Virus record (IMG/VR): IMGVR_UViG_3300044633_000137
Span: 1-37,257 of that record
DNA from: a virus
Length of the DNA stretch: 37,257 bases
Reading direction: 5' to 3' (one strand)
Shown piece by piece: positions 1 through 7,071 of the stretch; position 1 is the first letter of the stretch, and each line of letters begins with the position of its first letter. The position numbers were made by a program, and so were the translations under genes. The notes under the pieces were generated by a model that worked only from the letters and a program-made list of their open reading frames with translations, was not told where the DNA came from and made no database searches.

Positions 1-127
1 GACATGGCACGAGCTTGTTCAGATTGTTGCACTTGTGCAATTCTGTACTGCTCTGCTCTTATAGCTTGGAGTTGTTCTTTCCTTTCAGAAAGTTCAGCAA
101 CTTTAACTGCATAGCCTATAGGGTCGT
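1..127. repeat. Left copy of 127-bp terminal direct repeat (assembly overlap)
   Basis: This stretch is identical, base for base, to 37131-37257. It lies inside the scaffolding-protein gene, whose reading frame runs through the junction without a break when one copy is removed. 127 is a common maximum k-mer size in short-read assembly, so this is best read as proof of a circular contig, not as the physical terminal repeat of the virion DNA. Confidence 0.95.
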
Positions 128-629
128 TTTCCTTTAGAGAATTTAAATCCTCTTGTGGTGACTGAGCTACGATAAATTCCTCAATAGCTTGTAAGCGTTG
201 AGCATATGTATCACGAGCATACTTTGCTTCTTCAATAGCTTGACGTTCAGCTTCAACAGCCTTGCGTTGTTCTGCTACTTCAGTAGTCTTTTTAGTGTAA
301 TCAGCACCAAGTTGATAACCTTTAACCAATTCATCAAGGGTGACTTCCTTTTCTTCGCCAGCAGCTTTTACCTTGTAGCGAGGTTGTTCCTCTTCTTCAG
401 TTTCAGTTTCTTCTTGTTCTTCAGAATCATCTTCAGTTTCAACTTCTTCAGTTTCTTCTGCTTCTGGCTCTGCTTCTTGAGCCTCTGCTTCTACTTGTTC
501 TTGAACTTCACCCTCTGATTGCTCCTTAGAGTTCGCTGGTGTATTCATTAAACCTTCAAATGCATTGGCTGCTGTACTTACTGTAAGCTCGCCATTCCCA
601 TCTTCTGGGGTCATGGTAGTTTCACTCAT
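1..629 (-). CDS. Capsid scaffolding protein, N-terminal part (gene crosses the circle junction)
   Basis: The gene starts at ATG 629 behind AGGA and reads leftward off the window. On the circle it continues from 37130 down to a stop at 36761, giving 999 nt and 332 aa in one frame. After about 20 residues the N-terminal third is extremely acidic (long Glu/Gln runs). Then comes PRYKVKAAGEEKEVTLDELV, a GYQLGADYTKKT motif and a long Lys/Glu/Gln coiled coil. This pattern is typical of scaffolding proteins of T7-like and SU10-like podoviruses. These line the procapsid interior and leave before packaging. Its place between the portal side (679-2998) and the major capsid gene (35801-36751) fits that job. 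The assignment rests on composition, motif and synteny. Confidence 0.8.
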   Translation of the reverse strand, partial: MSETTMTPEDGNGELTVSTAANAFEGLMNTPANSKEQSEGEVQEQVEAEAQEAEPEAEETEEVETEDDSEEQEETETEEEEQPRYKVKAAGEEKEVTLDELVKGYQLGADYTKKTTEVAEQRKAVEAERQAIEEAKYARDTYAQRLQAIEEFIVAQSPQEDLNSLKENDPIGYAVKVAELSERKEQLQAIRAEQYRIAQVQQSEQARAM

Positions 630-665
630 TTAATTTTCCTATGTTTCCACTAGGGGTGGTTACCC

Positions 666-685
666 ATTTTAGAAATCTCTAAAAT
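666..685 (-). other. Perfect 8-bp inverted repeat at end of the 77-aa gene
   Basis: ATTTTAGA, a 4-nt loop and TCTAAAAT span the TAG stop (679-681) of the small gene before the scaffold. No U-run follows on either strand, so it is not a standard terminator. It could be an mRNA processing or stability hairpin between the portal and scaffold genes. Confidence 0.35.
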
Positions 686-912
686 ATCTTCCATGCTTTA
701 CTTTTAATTTCGCTAGTCTTAGCGACTGATTCAAAGTGAGCCATGAGTTCGTTATAGCAAGAGATGCGTTGATATGCCTGTTCTCTTACTTCTGTTTGTT
801 CTGGATTAGAGTAAACGATGCGTTGCATTTGGTTGTCCACTAATTCCTTGACTGCATCTTGAAAATGCACGTCATTTAAAATATTTGCAATGGCCTGTGA
901 TTTATCAGACAT
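679..912 (-). CDS. Small hypothetical protein between portal and scaffold (77 aa)
   Basis: Starts at ATG 912, overlapping the end of the portal gene by 8 nt, so it is probably translationally coupled. The protein begins MSDKSQAIANILNDVHFQDA, looks mostly helical with no membrane segment, and has a basic end (KSKAWKIF). No family is recognised. The location, in the head-assembly block between portal and scaffold, suggests a head-morphogenesis accessory, but that is inference from synteny only. Confidence 0.7.
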   Translation of the reverse strand: MSDKSQAIANILNDVHFQDAVKELVDNQMQRIVYSNPEQTEVREQAYQRISCYNELMAHFESVAKTSEIKSKAWKIF

Positions 913-2998
913 TCATACTACCTTTTGCAATGTCATTGATCTTAGTAATAGAATCCATTACTGTTTTAGTTTGATTGTTCTTAGCTGTTTCAGTCATGTT
1001 AGCTGCATCTAGTTTTAGTTGCATTTCTTTCAACGCTAACTCAGCTGTCTGTACAAGTTCTTTTTGTTGTAACTCTAAAGACTTGCGTTGATTCTCTAAC
1101 TGCATTTGTTCACGATCTAGTTGGAGCTTAGCAGCTTCTGTTTGTGCTCTTAGTTGAGCCTTCTCACGTTCTACCTGAGCTAAGATTTCAGCTGCTTGTG
1201 TATTAGGATCAGCCTTTTCTTGTGATGCTTGTTGCATTACTTGCTGTTCAATCTCTGGGGTAATCTCATTCATGAATGCTGTAGCATCTTTGAATCCAGC
1301 CATGTGTACAAACTTAGCCAATGTATCTCTGTATTGTTTAATTGAGATGAGTGGATTGTTTACACCATAAGCCTGTAAGATTTGTTCTTGCTTACCTAAG
1401 ATCATTTGCATAGTAGCAAGTTGTTCTTGACGTGAGCCAGTACCTAAACCTACGTTGATAGTTACATTGTATTCTGTATCCCATTCACGAGGATCAAAAG
1501 GAACAAACTTACCATTAATACGAAGCGTTCTTACTGTATCTTGATACTTGCATAGTAATTGTAAGATACCTTTGAATAGTGATTTAACACCTGTTTCTGC
1601 AAAGATACGAGCAATCAACTCTAACTTACCATAAGATGCATTAGACATTGTAGCTACTGCTGCAGCTGTAACGTTTTGCAATACATCTGGACTTAAACCT
1701 TGTTGAGCATCGCTAACACCTGTACGTTTAGCTTGAACTCCATCTAAATACTCTAGCATTGGGAATGATTGTGCAGCACTTGACTGTACTGTTAATGGTA
1801 CGATTGCACCTGCATTCTTAACACGAATCACACCACCTGCTGTAGATGTTAATAAGTCATCTAAGTTTACTTGGCCTTCAACTGCTGCAATGCGTGAGTT
1901 GTTAGTTAAGTATAAGTTATCTAACATCTGACGAGTTACAGTAGACTTAATTAATTGAATATCTAATGTACGATCAGCTAATGATTGGCCATAGAATTTA
2001 TGTGGAATTGGTATTGGGCAGATAGAATGGAATGGTACATAATCGCACTCCATATCTTCTAAGATCTCATTAGATGCATATACAATGCGTCTTAGTTCTG
2101 CAATGCCATCTTCGTTGTAATCTACTTTAATGAAACATTCATACACTTCTACTAATTCCATAGAAATATCTTGAGTGCCCATGCTGTTAGGTTGTTCACC
2201 ACGAGAGTAACGAGCAATTCTTTCTGGGCTAAACTCTAATGTATCGCCAGACGCTAATGACTCTACCATATCTTTATCAAAACCCATCGCCACTAGTTCA
2301 GAACGAGTAAGCATCCTACGATGTGCTACGAATGGTGAATCTTGAATTGTCTTAGCACGCTTAGATATTAAGAACTCTTCTGGCGGTACATTTTCTACAA
2401 TGATCTTACCTTTGTTCTTGCTGCGTTTTAATGTAACGTTGTTTGATTTGCTGTATGTTGTTTGGCCAGTCATCTCATCAATGGATGATTCTTCAATGAT
2501 TTCTTGTGATGCTAGTTCTATCTCTGGATCTTGCATGAGCATCATTAGCTCATCATCTGATAGGCCTTCATACTTTTCTTTAGTAACATCTGTATCATCA
2601 TTCCAGTATGCTTTAACTACACCAGTCTTTTGTAGTAACGCATCTTTGAACCAGTTATGAAGTATTAAGAAGCCATCGTTATCTTTATAGAATACATGAT
2701 TAACTAATTGTGTGGCCTGCTCAGCATTTTGTTCGTCACCTTCTTTAGCTGGTGCAAACTCAACTACGTTATCACTAGAAGTAAATACACGAATGAGTTG
2801 TGGCAATGCACCATCAACTGCTTCAGCAACTTCACCTGTAACGATTGTAGACTTACCCTCAACTTCATTACCATATGGCTCACGAAGATAATACTCAAGG
2901 GCTTGTTGACGTTCATCTGTGGTATCTGTTTCTAGATAACCTAATGAGTCATCTATCTCAGCCTCAATAATCGTCTTTAATTTGTTAATATCAATCAT
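905..2998 (-). CDS. Portal protein (P22/podovirus-type head-tail connector)
   Basis: The dodecameric portal forms the DNA channel at one capsid vertex and is the docking site for the terminase and the tail. The protein is 697 aa. The N-terminal half has the pattern of P22-like portals, with REPYGNEVEGKSTIVTGEVA near residue 40 followed by LPQLIRVFTSSDNVVEFAP. The last ~110 residues are a long Gln/Glu/Lys/Ala helix, matching the C-terminal barrel of P22-type portals. It starts at ATG 2998, immediately after the TerL stop (no spacer), and overlaps the next gene by 8 nt. Family length and order (TerS-TerL-portal-scaffold-capsid) agree. Confidence 0.9.
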   Translation of the reverse strand: MIDINKLKTIIEAEIDDSLGYLETDTTDERQQALEYYLREPYGNEVEGKSTIVTGEVAEAVDGALPQLIRVFTSSDNVVEFAPAKEGDEQNAEQATQLVNHVFYKDNDGFLILHNWFKDALLQKTGVVKAYWNDDTDVTKEKYEGLSDDELMMLMQDPEIELASQEIIEESSIDEMTGQTTYSKSNNVTLKRSKNKGKIIVENVPPEEFLISKRAKTIQDSPFVAHRRMLTRSELVAMGFDKDMVESLASGDTLEFSPERIARYSRGEQPNSMGTQDISMELVEVYECFIKVDYNEDGIAELRRIVYASNEILEDMECDYVPFHSICPIPIPHKFYGQSLADRTLDIQLIKSTVTRQMLDNLYLTNNSRIAAVEGQVNLDDLLTSTAGGVIRVKNAGAIVPLTVQSSAAQSFPMLEYLDGVQAKRTGVSDAQQGLSPDVLQNVTAAAVATMSNASYGKLELIARIFAETGVKSLFKGILQLLCKYQDTVRTLRINGKFVPFDPREWDTEYNVTINVGLGTGSRQEQLATMQMILGKQEQILQAYGVNNPLISIKQYRDTLAKFVHMAGFKDATAFMNEITPEIEQQVMQQASQEKADPNTQAAEILAQVEREKAQLRAQTEAAKLQLDREQMQLENQRKSLELQQKELVQTAELALKEMQLKLDAANMTETAKNNQTKTVMDSITKINDIAKGSMNV

Positions 2999-4273
2999 CT
3001 ATACAATCCATTTATTATTAATGTTGAGAGGTTGACCCCAATCAGAGCCACTTTCATCTAAGCCTACCGCTAAATATCTAAATGCGTCAGCAGCATGAGA
3101 GCACCAATCATGTAGTGGTGTGTCAAAGAATACGTTACGCTTCTCATCATATGTTCTACGATAGTTTCGTAATGCATCTATACCTTGCTTAACGTCTTTA
3201 TCAAACCAGCATCTAGGAAGTAATCTGCGTACTGCTTGAATTCCATCTGCAACTGGTAATTTCTTTACTACTGTAATCTCTAGTCCTGCATCTTGTAACA
3301 TCTCTTTACGAGATTTACCTGTACCTAATTCTCTTACCTCTACATCATGAGGTAACAACTGTACAGCATTATCCCAACCATTATCACGCAACCAAGCAAC
3401 ATAAGTATCCAATCCTTGTCCATGATTTTCATAAAAATCTACAAGTCTTATTTCCTTACCTACTACTTGTGCTACCCAAATTGCTGTGCTATCTGATATA
3501 CCTAAGTCCCATGCACAATATGTCTTTGCTAGTTCTTCTCTAGGTATAGATGTTATCTTATTATTCTTTTCTAAATCATTAATGATCTGGCCATAGTATG
3601 AACCTTCTACCGCTGCATTAAATGAGCATTCAAATTCTTGGTTATACTTATCTTCACCCATCTCATTTTTAGCTGAGGCTAATTCATTTGCATCTATCAA
3701 CTGTGTTTGTGATGCTTTAAACTCTAGTAATTTCCATTGATCGTCACCTTTGTCAGCACGATCCCTTAAATCTTTAAAGTGATTATTGCCTTTAGGTGTA
3801 CCAATAAACATTGCCCAACCTAAACGATCAGATAATGCTGGTCTAACAACTTCACTAAATATACTTGGGTTTACGTCACCAATCTCATCAATCACTACAC
3901 CATCTAAATAGATGCCACGAAGTGAGTCTGGTGAATCTGCTCCGTATAATGAAATACGTCTGCCCATGAAATCAACTCTTAACTCTGCTATGTTAGCAAT
4001 AGCACCTAATGGCCTTGTATAGTTAAGTAAGTAATCCCATGCAATACGTTTACATTGTGAGTATGTTGGAGCAATGTATGCAAATCTTGGATTAGGTTTA
4101 TCACACAGTAGTGATGAATGTATCAACTGATTTATGGCTGATACCGTCTTGCCCATACGTCTATGAGCTACCACTACTGTGAACCTGTTGTCCTTCACCA
4201 TTTGGTGAATCAACTTCTGTGGTTCTCTGGGCTGATACCCAGTATTTAGAACGTCATTCAATTCCTGTAACAA
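2999..4273 (-). CDS. terL: Terminase large subunit
   Basis: ATP-driven packaging motor and headful or end-cutting nuclease. The ATPase domain shows Walker A AHRRMGKT (residues 36-43), Walker B GVVIDE (D129 E130) and the coupling motif GTPKGNN (about 159-165). The RNase H-like nuclease has WDLGISDSTA (D256), LPHDVEVREL (D310) and HDWCSHAADAF (D396), giving three acidic metal ligands. The start is uncertain: 4273 is TTG, another TTG lies at 4261, and the first ATG is at residue 25. The TTGs overlap the end of the small-subunit gene, and coupling is likely. The 424-aa length is typical for podovirus terminases of this type. Confidence 0.93.
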   Translation of the reverse strand: MLQELNDVLNTGYQPREPQKLIHQMVKDNRFTVVVAHRRMGKTVSAINQLIHSSLLCDKPNPRFAYIAPTYSQCKRIAWDYLLNYTRPLGAIANIAELRVDFMGRRISLYGADSPDSLRGIYLDGVVIDEIGDVNPSIFSEVVRPALSDRLGWAMFIGTPKGNNHFKDLRDRADKGDDQWKLLEFKASQTQLIDANELASAKNEMGEDKYNQEFECSFNAAVEGSYYGQIINDLEKNNKITSIPREELAKTYCAWDLGISDSTAIWVAQVVGKEIRLVDFYENHGQGLDTYVAWLRDNGWDNAVQLLPHDVEVRELGTGKSRKEMLQDAGLEITVVKKLPVADGIQAVRRLLPRCWFDKDVKQGIDALRNYRRTYDEKRNVFFDTPLHDWCSHAADAFRYLAVGLDESGSDWGQPLNINNKWIV

Positions 4274-4556
4274 TCTTAATAATAACTGGTTCTTCTGAAT
4301 CGCCAGTCAGTTTGTTTTCTTGTAATGATTTACCGTCTACTCTATCACCTAATTCTTTGATGGCAGATACATCACCACTTGCTGCTTTTTCTATTAATGC
4401 TTCAGCAATTGCTCTAATCTTTTGGCCATCTGCTTGTATAAGTGCCCTCTTCAGCGTTTCTGCCCATAACCTATTGTTTTTACTAGAGAAGTTATTTCCC
4501 TTACTTACCTCAGCAGCCTTCTCTCTAGCTAATGCTAATTGTTCTTCTTTGTCCAT
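4254..4556 (-). CDS. terS: Terminase small subunit (putative)
   Basis: A 100-aa protein with the pattern GNNFSSKNNRLWAETLKRAL, then AIAEALIEKAASGDVSAIKE and LGDRVDGKSLQ. This resembles a common phage family found just upstream of TerL and annotated as small terminase or DNA-packaging protein; it recognises phage DNA and regulates TerL. It starts at ATG 4556 behind GGAG with good spacing. Its 3' end overlaps the TerL frame by up to 20 nt. The assignment rests on the residue pattern plus position. Confidence 0.75.
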   Translation of the reverse strand: MDKEEQLALAREKAAEVSKGNNFSSKNNRLWAETLKRALIQADGQKIRAIAEALIEKAASGDVSAIKELGDRVDGKSLQENKLTGDSEEPVIIKIVTGIE

Positions 4557-4599
4557 GTTGTAACTCCATTACTGGGTCATTACCTTAGTTGTTAATTAA

Positions 4600-4851
4600 T
4601 TACCACTTTACCTTATTCGCCCAATAGGCCGCACTCATCTTACCTTTAGCTATATTATCAGAATGTCTTGCCTTAAATGACTTAGATCTTGCTGTATCTT
4701 TTTTATCACCACTAACACCTTGTTGACCAAAGCGTATTAGTTTTTCTTTATCGCCTACCTTTGCCAATACTGCATGGCTTTTAGTAGGATGGTCTGGAGT
4801 TCTCTTAGGCTTATTAACACCAGAGAATGTTTCTTTACCCTTCTTAATCAT
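4600..4851 (-). CDS. Conserved small basic phage protein (83 aa)
   Basis: Contains HPTKSHAVLAKVGDKEKLIRFGQQGVSGDKK and ends NIAKGKMSAAYWANKVKW; the long span is cited by its ends (about residues 21-51 and 67-83). This layout is widespread in podoviruses next to the terminase genes, but I know of no proven function. It is strongly basic, which would fit nucleic-acid binding. ATG 4851 overlaps the previous stop as ATGA. Confidence 0.75.
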   Translation of the reverse strand: MIKKGKETFSGVNKPKRTPDHPTKSHAVLAKVGDKEKLIRFGQQGVSGDKKDTARSKSFKARHSDNIAKGKMSAAYWANKVKW

Positions 4852-4976
4852 TTCTTTTTATTTGTTTTAGGTTTTACAACCATTTTTTTACCTGATTTTG
4901 CAGACGCTTTTTTAGCTGCTGCTACACCAGCCTTACTGTAGCTGTAAGTTTTTCCGTTTACCATTGGCATGATCAT
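4848..4976 (-). CDS. Tiny basic protein (42 aa)
   Basis: Begins MIMPMVNGKTYSYSKAG, continues with an Ala/Lys stretch and ends TNKKK. Similar MPMVNGKxY...AAKKA mini-proteins occur in phage packaging regions; function unknown. The start at 4976 is chosen because it forms an ATGA overlap with the previous gene; an in-frame ATG at 4970 is also possible. It ends in an ATGA overlap with the next gene, so it sits in a tightly coupled cluster. Confidence 0.65.
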   Translation of the reverse strand: MIMPMVNGKTYSYSKAGVAAAKKASAKSGKKMVVKPKTNKKK

Positions 4977-5125
4977 TTACCTTTCTTAGCTGTCTTAGCT
5001 GCCTGTTTAAATTGTTTTGCTGTTGGTGCATTCTTGCTGCCAACCTTGTTCATCTTTTCGTCTGAACCTGCTTTAATTCTTGCACGCTTAGCATGAATGT
5101 TAGCATATAATCCTTGTTTAGCCAT
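4973..5125 (-). CDS. Tiny conserved basic protein (50 aa)
   Basis: Starts MAKQGLYANIHAKRARIKAG and continues KMNKVGSKNAPTAKQFKQAA. This small Lys/Arg-rich protein type recurs in many podoviruses; its function is not established. The start ATG shares its A with the upstream stop (TAATG) and the stop overlaps the next start (ATGA). The net charge is strongly positive, so DNA binding or packaging help is possible but unproven. Confidence 0.7.
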   Translation of the reverse strand: MAKQGLYANIHAKRARIKAGSDEKMNKVGSKNAPTAKQFKQAAKTAKKGK

Positions 5126-5454
5126 TATCTGCCTAGCATTCTTAGTAATGAATTTAAATCCAAACCTCTTGGAAGCATTTGGTTTTGCATTGGCATAGTA
5201 TTTTGCATAGACATACCGCCAGCATAAGGAGGAATGTTTTGCATTGTGTTAGCTTGTGGATTATATCCTCTTAGAAAGTCTACATCTGAAGGTGTGCCTT
5301 GTGTGTAAACATCACCCATTTGTCTTAACCTTGACATTTCATCCATCTGAGCTTTCATTTGTGCAAACTTTAATGCTGCTAATTCAGCTTCAGTCATAGT
5401 ACCTGTAGGTGATTTACTGTTAGAGCCGCCTAATAATCCTGCTAATCTATCCAT
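5125..5454 (-). CDS. Met/Gln/Asn-rich hypothetical protein (109 aa)
   Basis: ATG 5454 has AAGGA six bases upstream. The N-terminal half is helical and charged (TEAELAALKFAQMKAQMDEM). The C-terminal half is low-complexity Met/Asn/Gln/Gly (MSMQNTMPMQNQMLP). No family is recognised. The composition resembles small virion-associated proteins such as 25455-25853, so a structural role is conceivable. It couples to the next gene by TAATG. Confidence 0.6.
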   Translation of the reverse strand: MDRLAGLLGGSNSKSPTGTMTEAELAALKFAQMKAQMDEMSRLRQMGDVYTQGTPSDVDFLRGYNPQANTMQNIPPYAGGMSMQNTMPMQNQMLPRGLDLNSLLRMLGR

Positions 5455-5463
5455 GATGTGTCC

Positions 5464-5637
5464 TTATTTTTTCTTTTTCTTGCTCATGCCTGCTTCGCTT
5501 AAAGCGATTGCAATACCTTGAGCTTTAGATTTAACTACCTTGCCACCCTTACCAGAGTGCAATGTACCAGCTTTATACTCACCCATCACTTTTGCTACCT
5601 TCTTCAACTTCCCTGCTTTTGATGTGGGTTTCTTCAT
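5464..5637 (-). CDS. DUF6496-like small basic protein (57 aa)
   Basis: The sequence contains KVAKVMGEYKAGTLHSGKGG followed by KVVKSKAQGIAIALSEAG, matching a small family with VMxEYKxGxLxSG and SxxQAIAIALSEA signatures (DUF6496 as I recall it). Members are common in phage genomes; function unknown. ATG 5637 has AAGGA at ideal spacing. Its 5' part overlaps the upstream zinc-ribbon gene by 59 nt in another frame. Confidence 0.7.
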   Translation of the reverse strand: MKKPTSKAGKLKKVAKVMGEYKAGTLHSGKGGKVVKSKAQGIAIALSEAGMSKKKKK

Positions 5638-5752
5638 CTGGTTTCCTTAATTTAAAATGTGTTAGGTTTCTACAGTCTTGACATATAGAAGATCCTGTGT
5701 CATCTGAATCGTATGGTTCACCACACTCTTGACATATTTGCAATTGGATCAT
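5579..5752 (-). CDS. Small zinc-ribbon protein, first gene of the late operon (57 aa)
   Basis: Two Cys pairs, ICQECGEPYDSDD and ICQDC (C7/C10 and C24/C27 from the chosen start), form a likely zinc ribbon, followed by a charged tail. I chose ATG 5752 (MIQLQICQ) over an upstream in-frame TTG at 5794, because that TTG lies in the stem of an intrinsic terminator. It is the first gene after the promoter-terminator element at 5765-5872. Function unknown; the zinc ribbon suggests nucleic-acid or protein binding. Confidence 0.55.
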   Translation of the reverse strand: MIQLQICQECGEPYDSDDTGSSICQDCRNLTHFKLRKPDEETHIKSREVEEGSKSDG

Positions 5753-5764
5753 CTTATTCAAACT

Positions 5765-5791
5765 AAAAAAAAAGCCTGCTTTTAAACAGGC
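5765..5791 (-). terminator. Intrinsic terminator before the late operon (tR'-like)
   Basis: On the - strand GCCTG, an 8-nt loop and CAGGC are followed directly by nine T (5773-5765). This is a canonical intrinsic terminator for leftward transcription. It would stop both read-through from the replication operon and the short transcript from the promoter at 5843-5872, unless antiterminated. Confidence 0.8.
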
Positions 5792-5842
5792 CAAGTATGG
5801 AGTGCTATGAAAGTGATAGATACACTTATCCCAGCACCAGCG

Positions 5843-5872
5843 ATTATATCATACATACATGGCTGCTGTCAA
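5843..5872 (-). promoter_or_regulatory. Consensus sigma70 promoter, late promoter candidate (pR'-like)
   Basis: On the - strand TTGACA (5872-5867), 18 nt, then TATAAT (5848-5843) preceded by TGA, so an extended -10 (TGnTATAAT) is present. Both hexamers match the consensus exactly. The expected start is near 5836, giving a leader of about 70 nt through the terminator. The -35 lies 3 nt beyond the stop of the Q-like gene. The leader holds an inverted repeat AAGTG...CACTT (5811-5827). TAGCACT occurs both beside the -35 (5872-5878) and in the leader (5801-5807). Confidence 0.85.
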
Positions 5873-5875
5873 GTG

Positions 5876-6199
5876 CTAATTGGGTATTCTGCGTGTTGAT
5901 ATAGTTAATAGGTTATCATAGGCCATGTTCATGTGGTAATCTTGCAACACTTCAGCCCTTGATCCTGTGTACTTATGATACACAGCATTCTGTTGACGTT
6001 CTGGAAGTGAATCTATAATTGCTTGTATAGTTTTAATGTGGTCTGCCTCCATTGACTCATACATCTCATCAAACGATGTACTATTGCCACCAGTACTCAT
6101 CCCTAAACTGCGACTAGGAAAGCCAAGCCTACTACTACCACTATGCTTAAGACTTCTTGACCATGCTTTTAATAGATCCTGCAGCCTTTCCATTGTCAT
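5876..6199 (-). CDS. Q-like late antitermination protein (putative)
   Basis: A 107-aa protein with LQDLLKAWSRSLKH, SSRLGFPSRSLG and IIDSLPERQQNAVYHKYTG. This ordering (W near the start, LG-[YF]-PS-x-S, then L-P-x-[RK]-Q-x-x-A-[VL] and an aromatic/Tyr pair) resembles the phage antitermination protein Q family (PF06530), which loads onto RNA polymerase paused at the late promoter. The start at 6199 is preferred over ATG 6250 because a GGAGG sits seven bases before it and the upstream gene stops at 6201. It is followed at once by a consensus promoter and a terminator, just where a Q gene belongs. Family match is by eye. Confidence 0.6.
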   Translation of the reverse strand: MTMERLQDLLKAWSRSLKHSGSSRLGFPSRSLGMSTGGNSTSFDEMYESMEADHIKTIQAIIDSLPERQQNAVYHKYTGSRAEVLQDYHMNMAYDNLLTISTRRIPN

Positions 6200-6200
6200 A

Positions 6201-6605
6201 CTAATCCTCCAGAGAATATATTGAGCTAACATTACTGGACTCAGCCCCATGCCCAGACTTTAAATTATGCTTTGCATGAGCTTCTTTATAAACTGTACCA
6301 GTCATATCTTCATATCCAGATGGCAATGGCCTAAGTATATTCTGAAGTAAACATGGGCTATCTTTAAAATACAATGTATGACTCTTGCATCCACTAGCAT
6401 TTAAATAACGATAGGCCACCATGTTTGCAATAGCACTTACAATTTGTTTGTAGTTAGCATTAATACGTCTAGCTATTTCAGTAGATGAAATTCTTTCGTC
6501 ACCTACAGCTTCAATAATTAATTCTCTTAATTTTGCAATGGTAATTTCTTCACCATTAACTTTATATATTTTTTGAGATTTAGCTTCGTTATTTTGTGAG
6601 TTCAT
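6201..6605 (-). CDS. Winged-helix-like DNA-binding protein (putative regulator)
   Basis: A 134-aa protein. Residues about 20-70 (TIAKLRELIIEAVGDERISS, TEIARRINANYKQIVSAIAN, MVAYRYLN) read as a helix-turn-helix with a following wing, as in small winged-helix regulators. The C-terminal half holds two Cys (GCKSH, SPCLL) and a His/Ser-rich tail. It sits just upstream of the Q-like gene and overlaps the preceding gene by 17 nt. A role in early/late switching is inference. Confidence 0.55.
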   Translation of the reverse strand: MNSQNNEAKSQKIYKVNGEEITIAKLRELIIEAVGDERISSTEIARRINANYKQIVSAIANMVAYRYLNASGCKSHTLYFKDSPCLLQNILRPLPSGYEDMTGTVYKEAHAKHNLKSGHGAESSNVSSIYSLED

Positions 6606-7071
6606 AATGTTTAATTGTTTTCATGTCTTTAAAAGGAACTAGCGTTATTCTATCTTTTTTGTTTGGCCTTTGGTGAATAATATAAATTCCACTTCCAGTT
6701 TTATAATTATTATCTTTTAACTTTTGCATTGTCATATCTAACAATTCTTTTCTACTAACAATAAACCATATCTCTTCTTTTTCAAATACAATGTAATCAG
6801 CATCGCCTTTAATCCATCCATGATCACCCATAACGTTTGTACCTTCTACCCATGTACATTCGTCTTGGTTTGGAAATTTAATTACATTTTTAATTGCCTT
6901 AACATCAAACTTTAATTCTTGATTATTTATCATTGGCAATATTCCTTTGACATCCCAATGCTCAATCATGTCTTGTTCTTTTGTTGACCAAACAACATTA
7001 CTTAAATGAGATGCAAATCTTTTTTCAGCATCTGATCCTACCGCATATTGTTCTTCAGTAAAATGCTTCAA
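6589..7071 (-). CDS. PD-(D/E)XK-like nuclease candidate
   Basis: The core reads WDVKG, ELKFDVKAIKN, GWIKGDADYIVFE and EIWFIVSRKELLDM. The D-V-K on a predicted beta strand (KFDVKA), with acidic residues before and after, resembles the restriction-endonuclease fold. The start is uncertain. TTG 7071 overlaps the upstream stop (TTGA) and gives 160 aa beginning KHFTEEQYAVGSD. ATG 7140 would give 183 aa but a 73-nt overlap and no well-spaced ribosome site. It lies next to a second nuclease-like gene. No exact family recognised. Confidence 0.5.
   Translation of the reverse strand: MKHFTEEQYAVGSDAEKRFASHLSNVVWSTKEQDMIEHWDVKGILPMINNQELKFDVKAIKNVIKFPNQDECTWVEGTNVMGDHGWIKGDADYIVFEKEEIWFIVSRKELLDMTMQKLKDNNYKTGSGIYIIHQRPNKKDRITLVPFKDMKTIKHYELTK

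Noticed and set aside
198-518. Open frame of 106 aa on the + strand, Phe/Leu/Ser-rich
   Set aside because: It is the reverse of the Glu/Lys-rich scaffolding-protein gene. The Phe/Leu/Ser excess is what antisense of Glu/Lys codons gives, and no ribosome site is seen.
5678-5734. Two TTGACA sequences on the + strand (5678-5683, 5729-5734)
   Set aside because: They are the antisense of the Cys-Gln-Asp/Glu-Cys codons of the zinc-ribbon gene and have no -10 element at proper spacing.
5753-5794. N-terminal extension of the zinc-ribbon gene from TTG 5794
   Set aside because: The extension is encoded by the terminator stem and T-run (Phe-Phe-Phe) and has no ribosome site. ATG 5752 is better.
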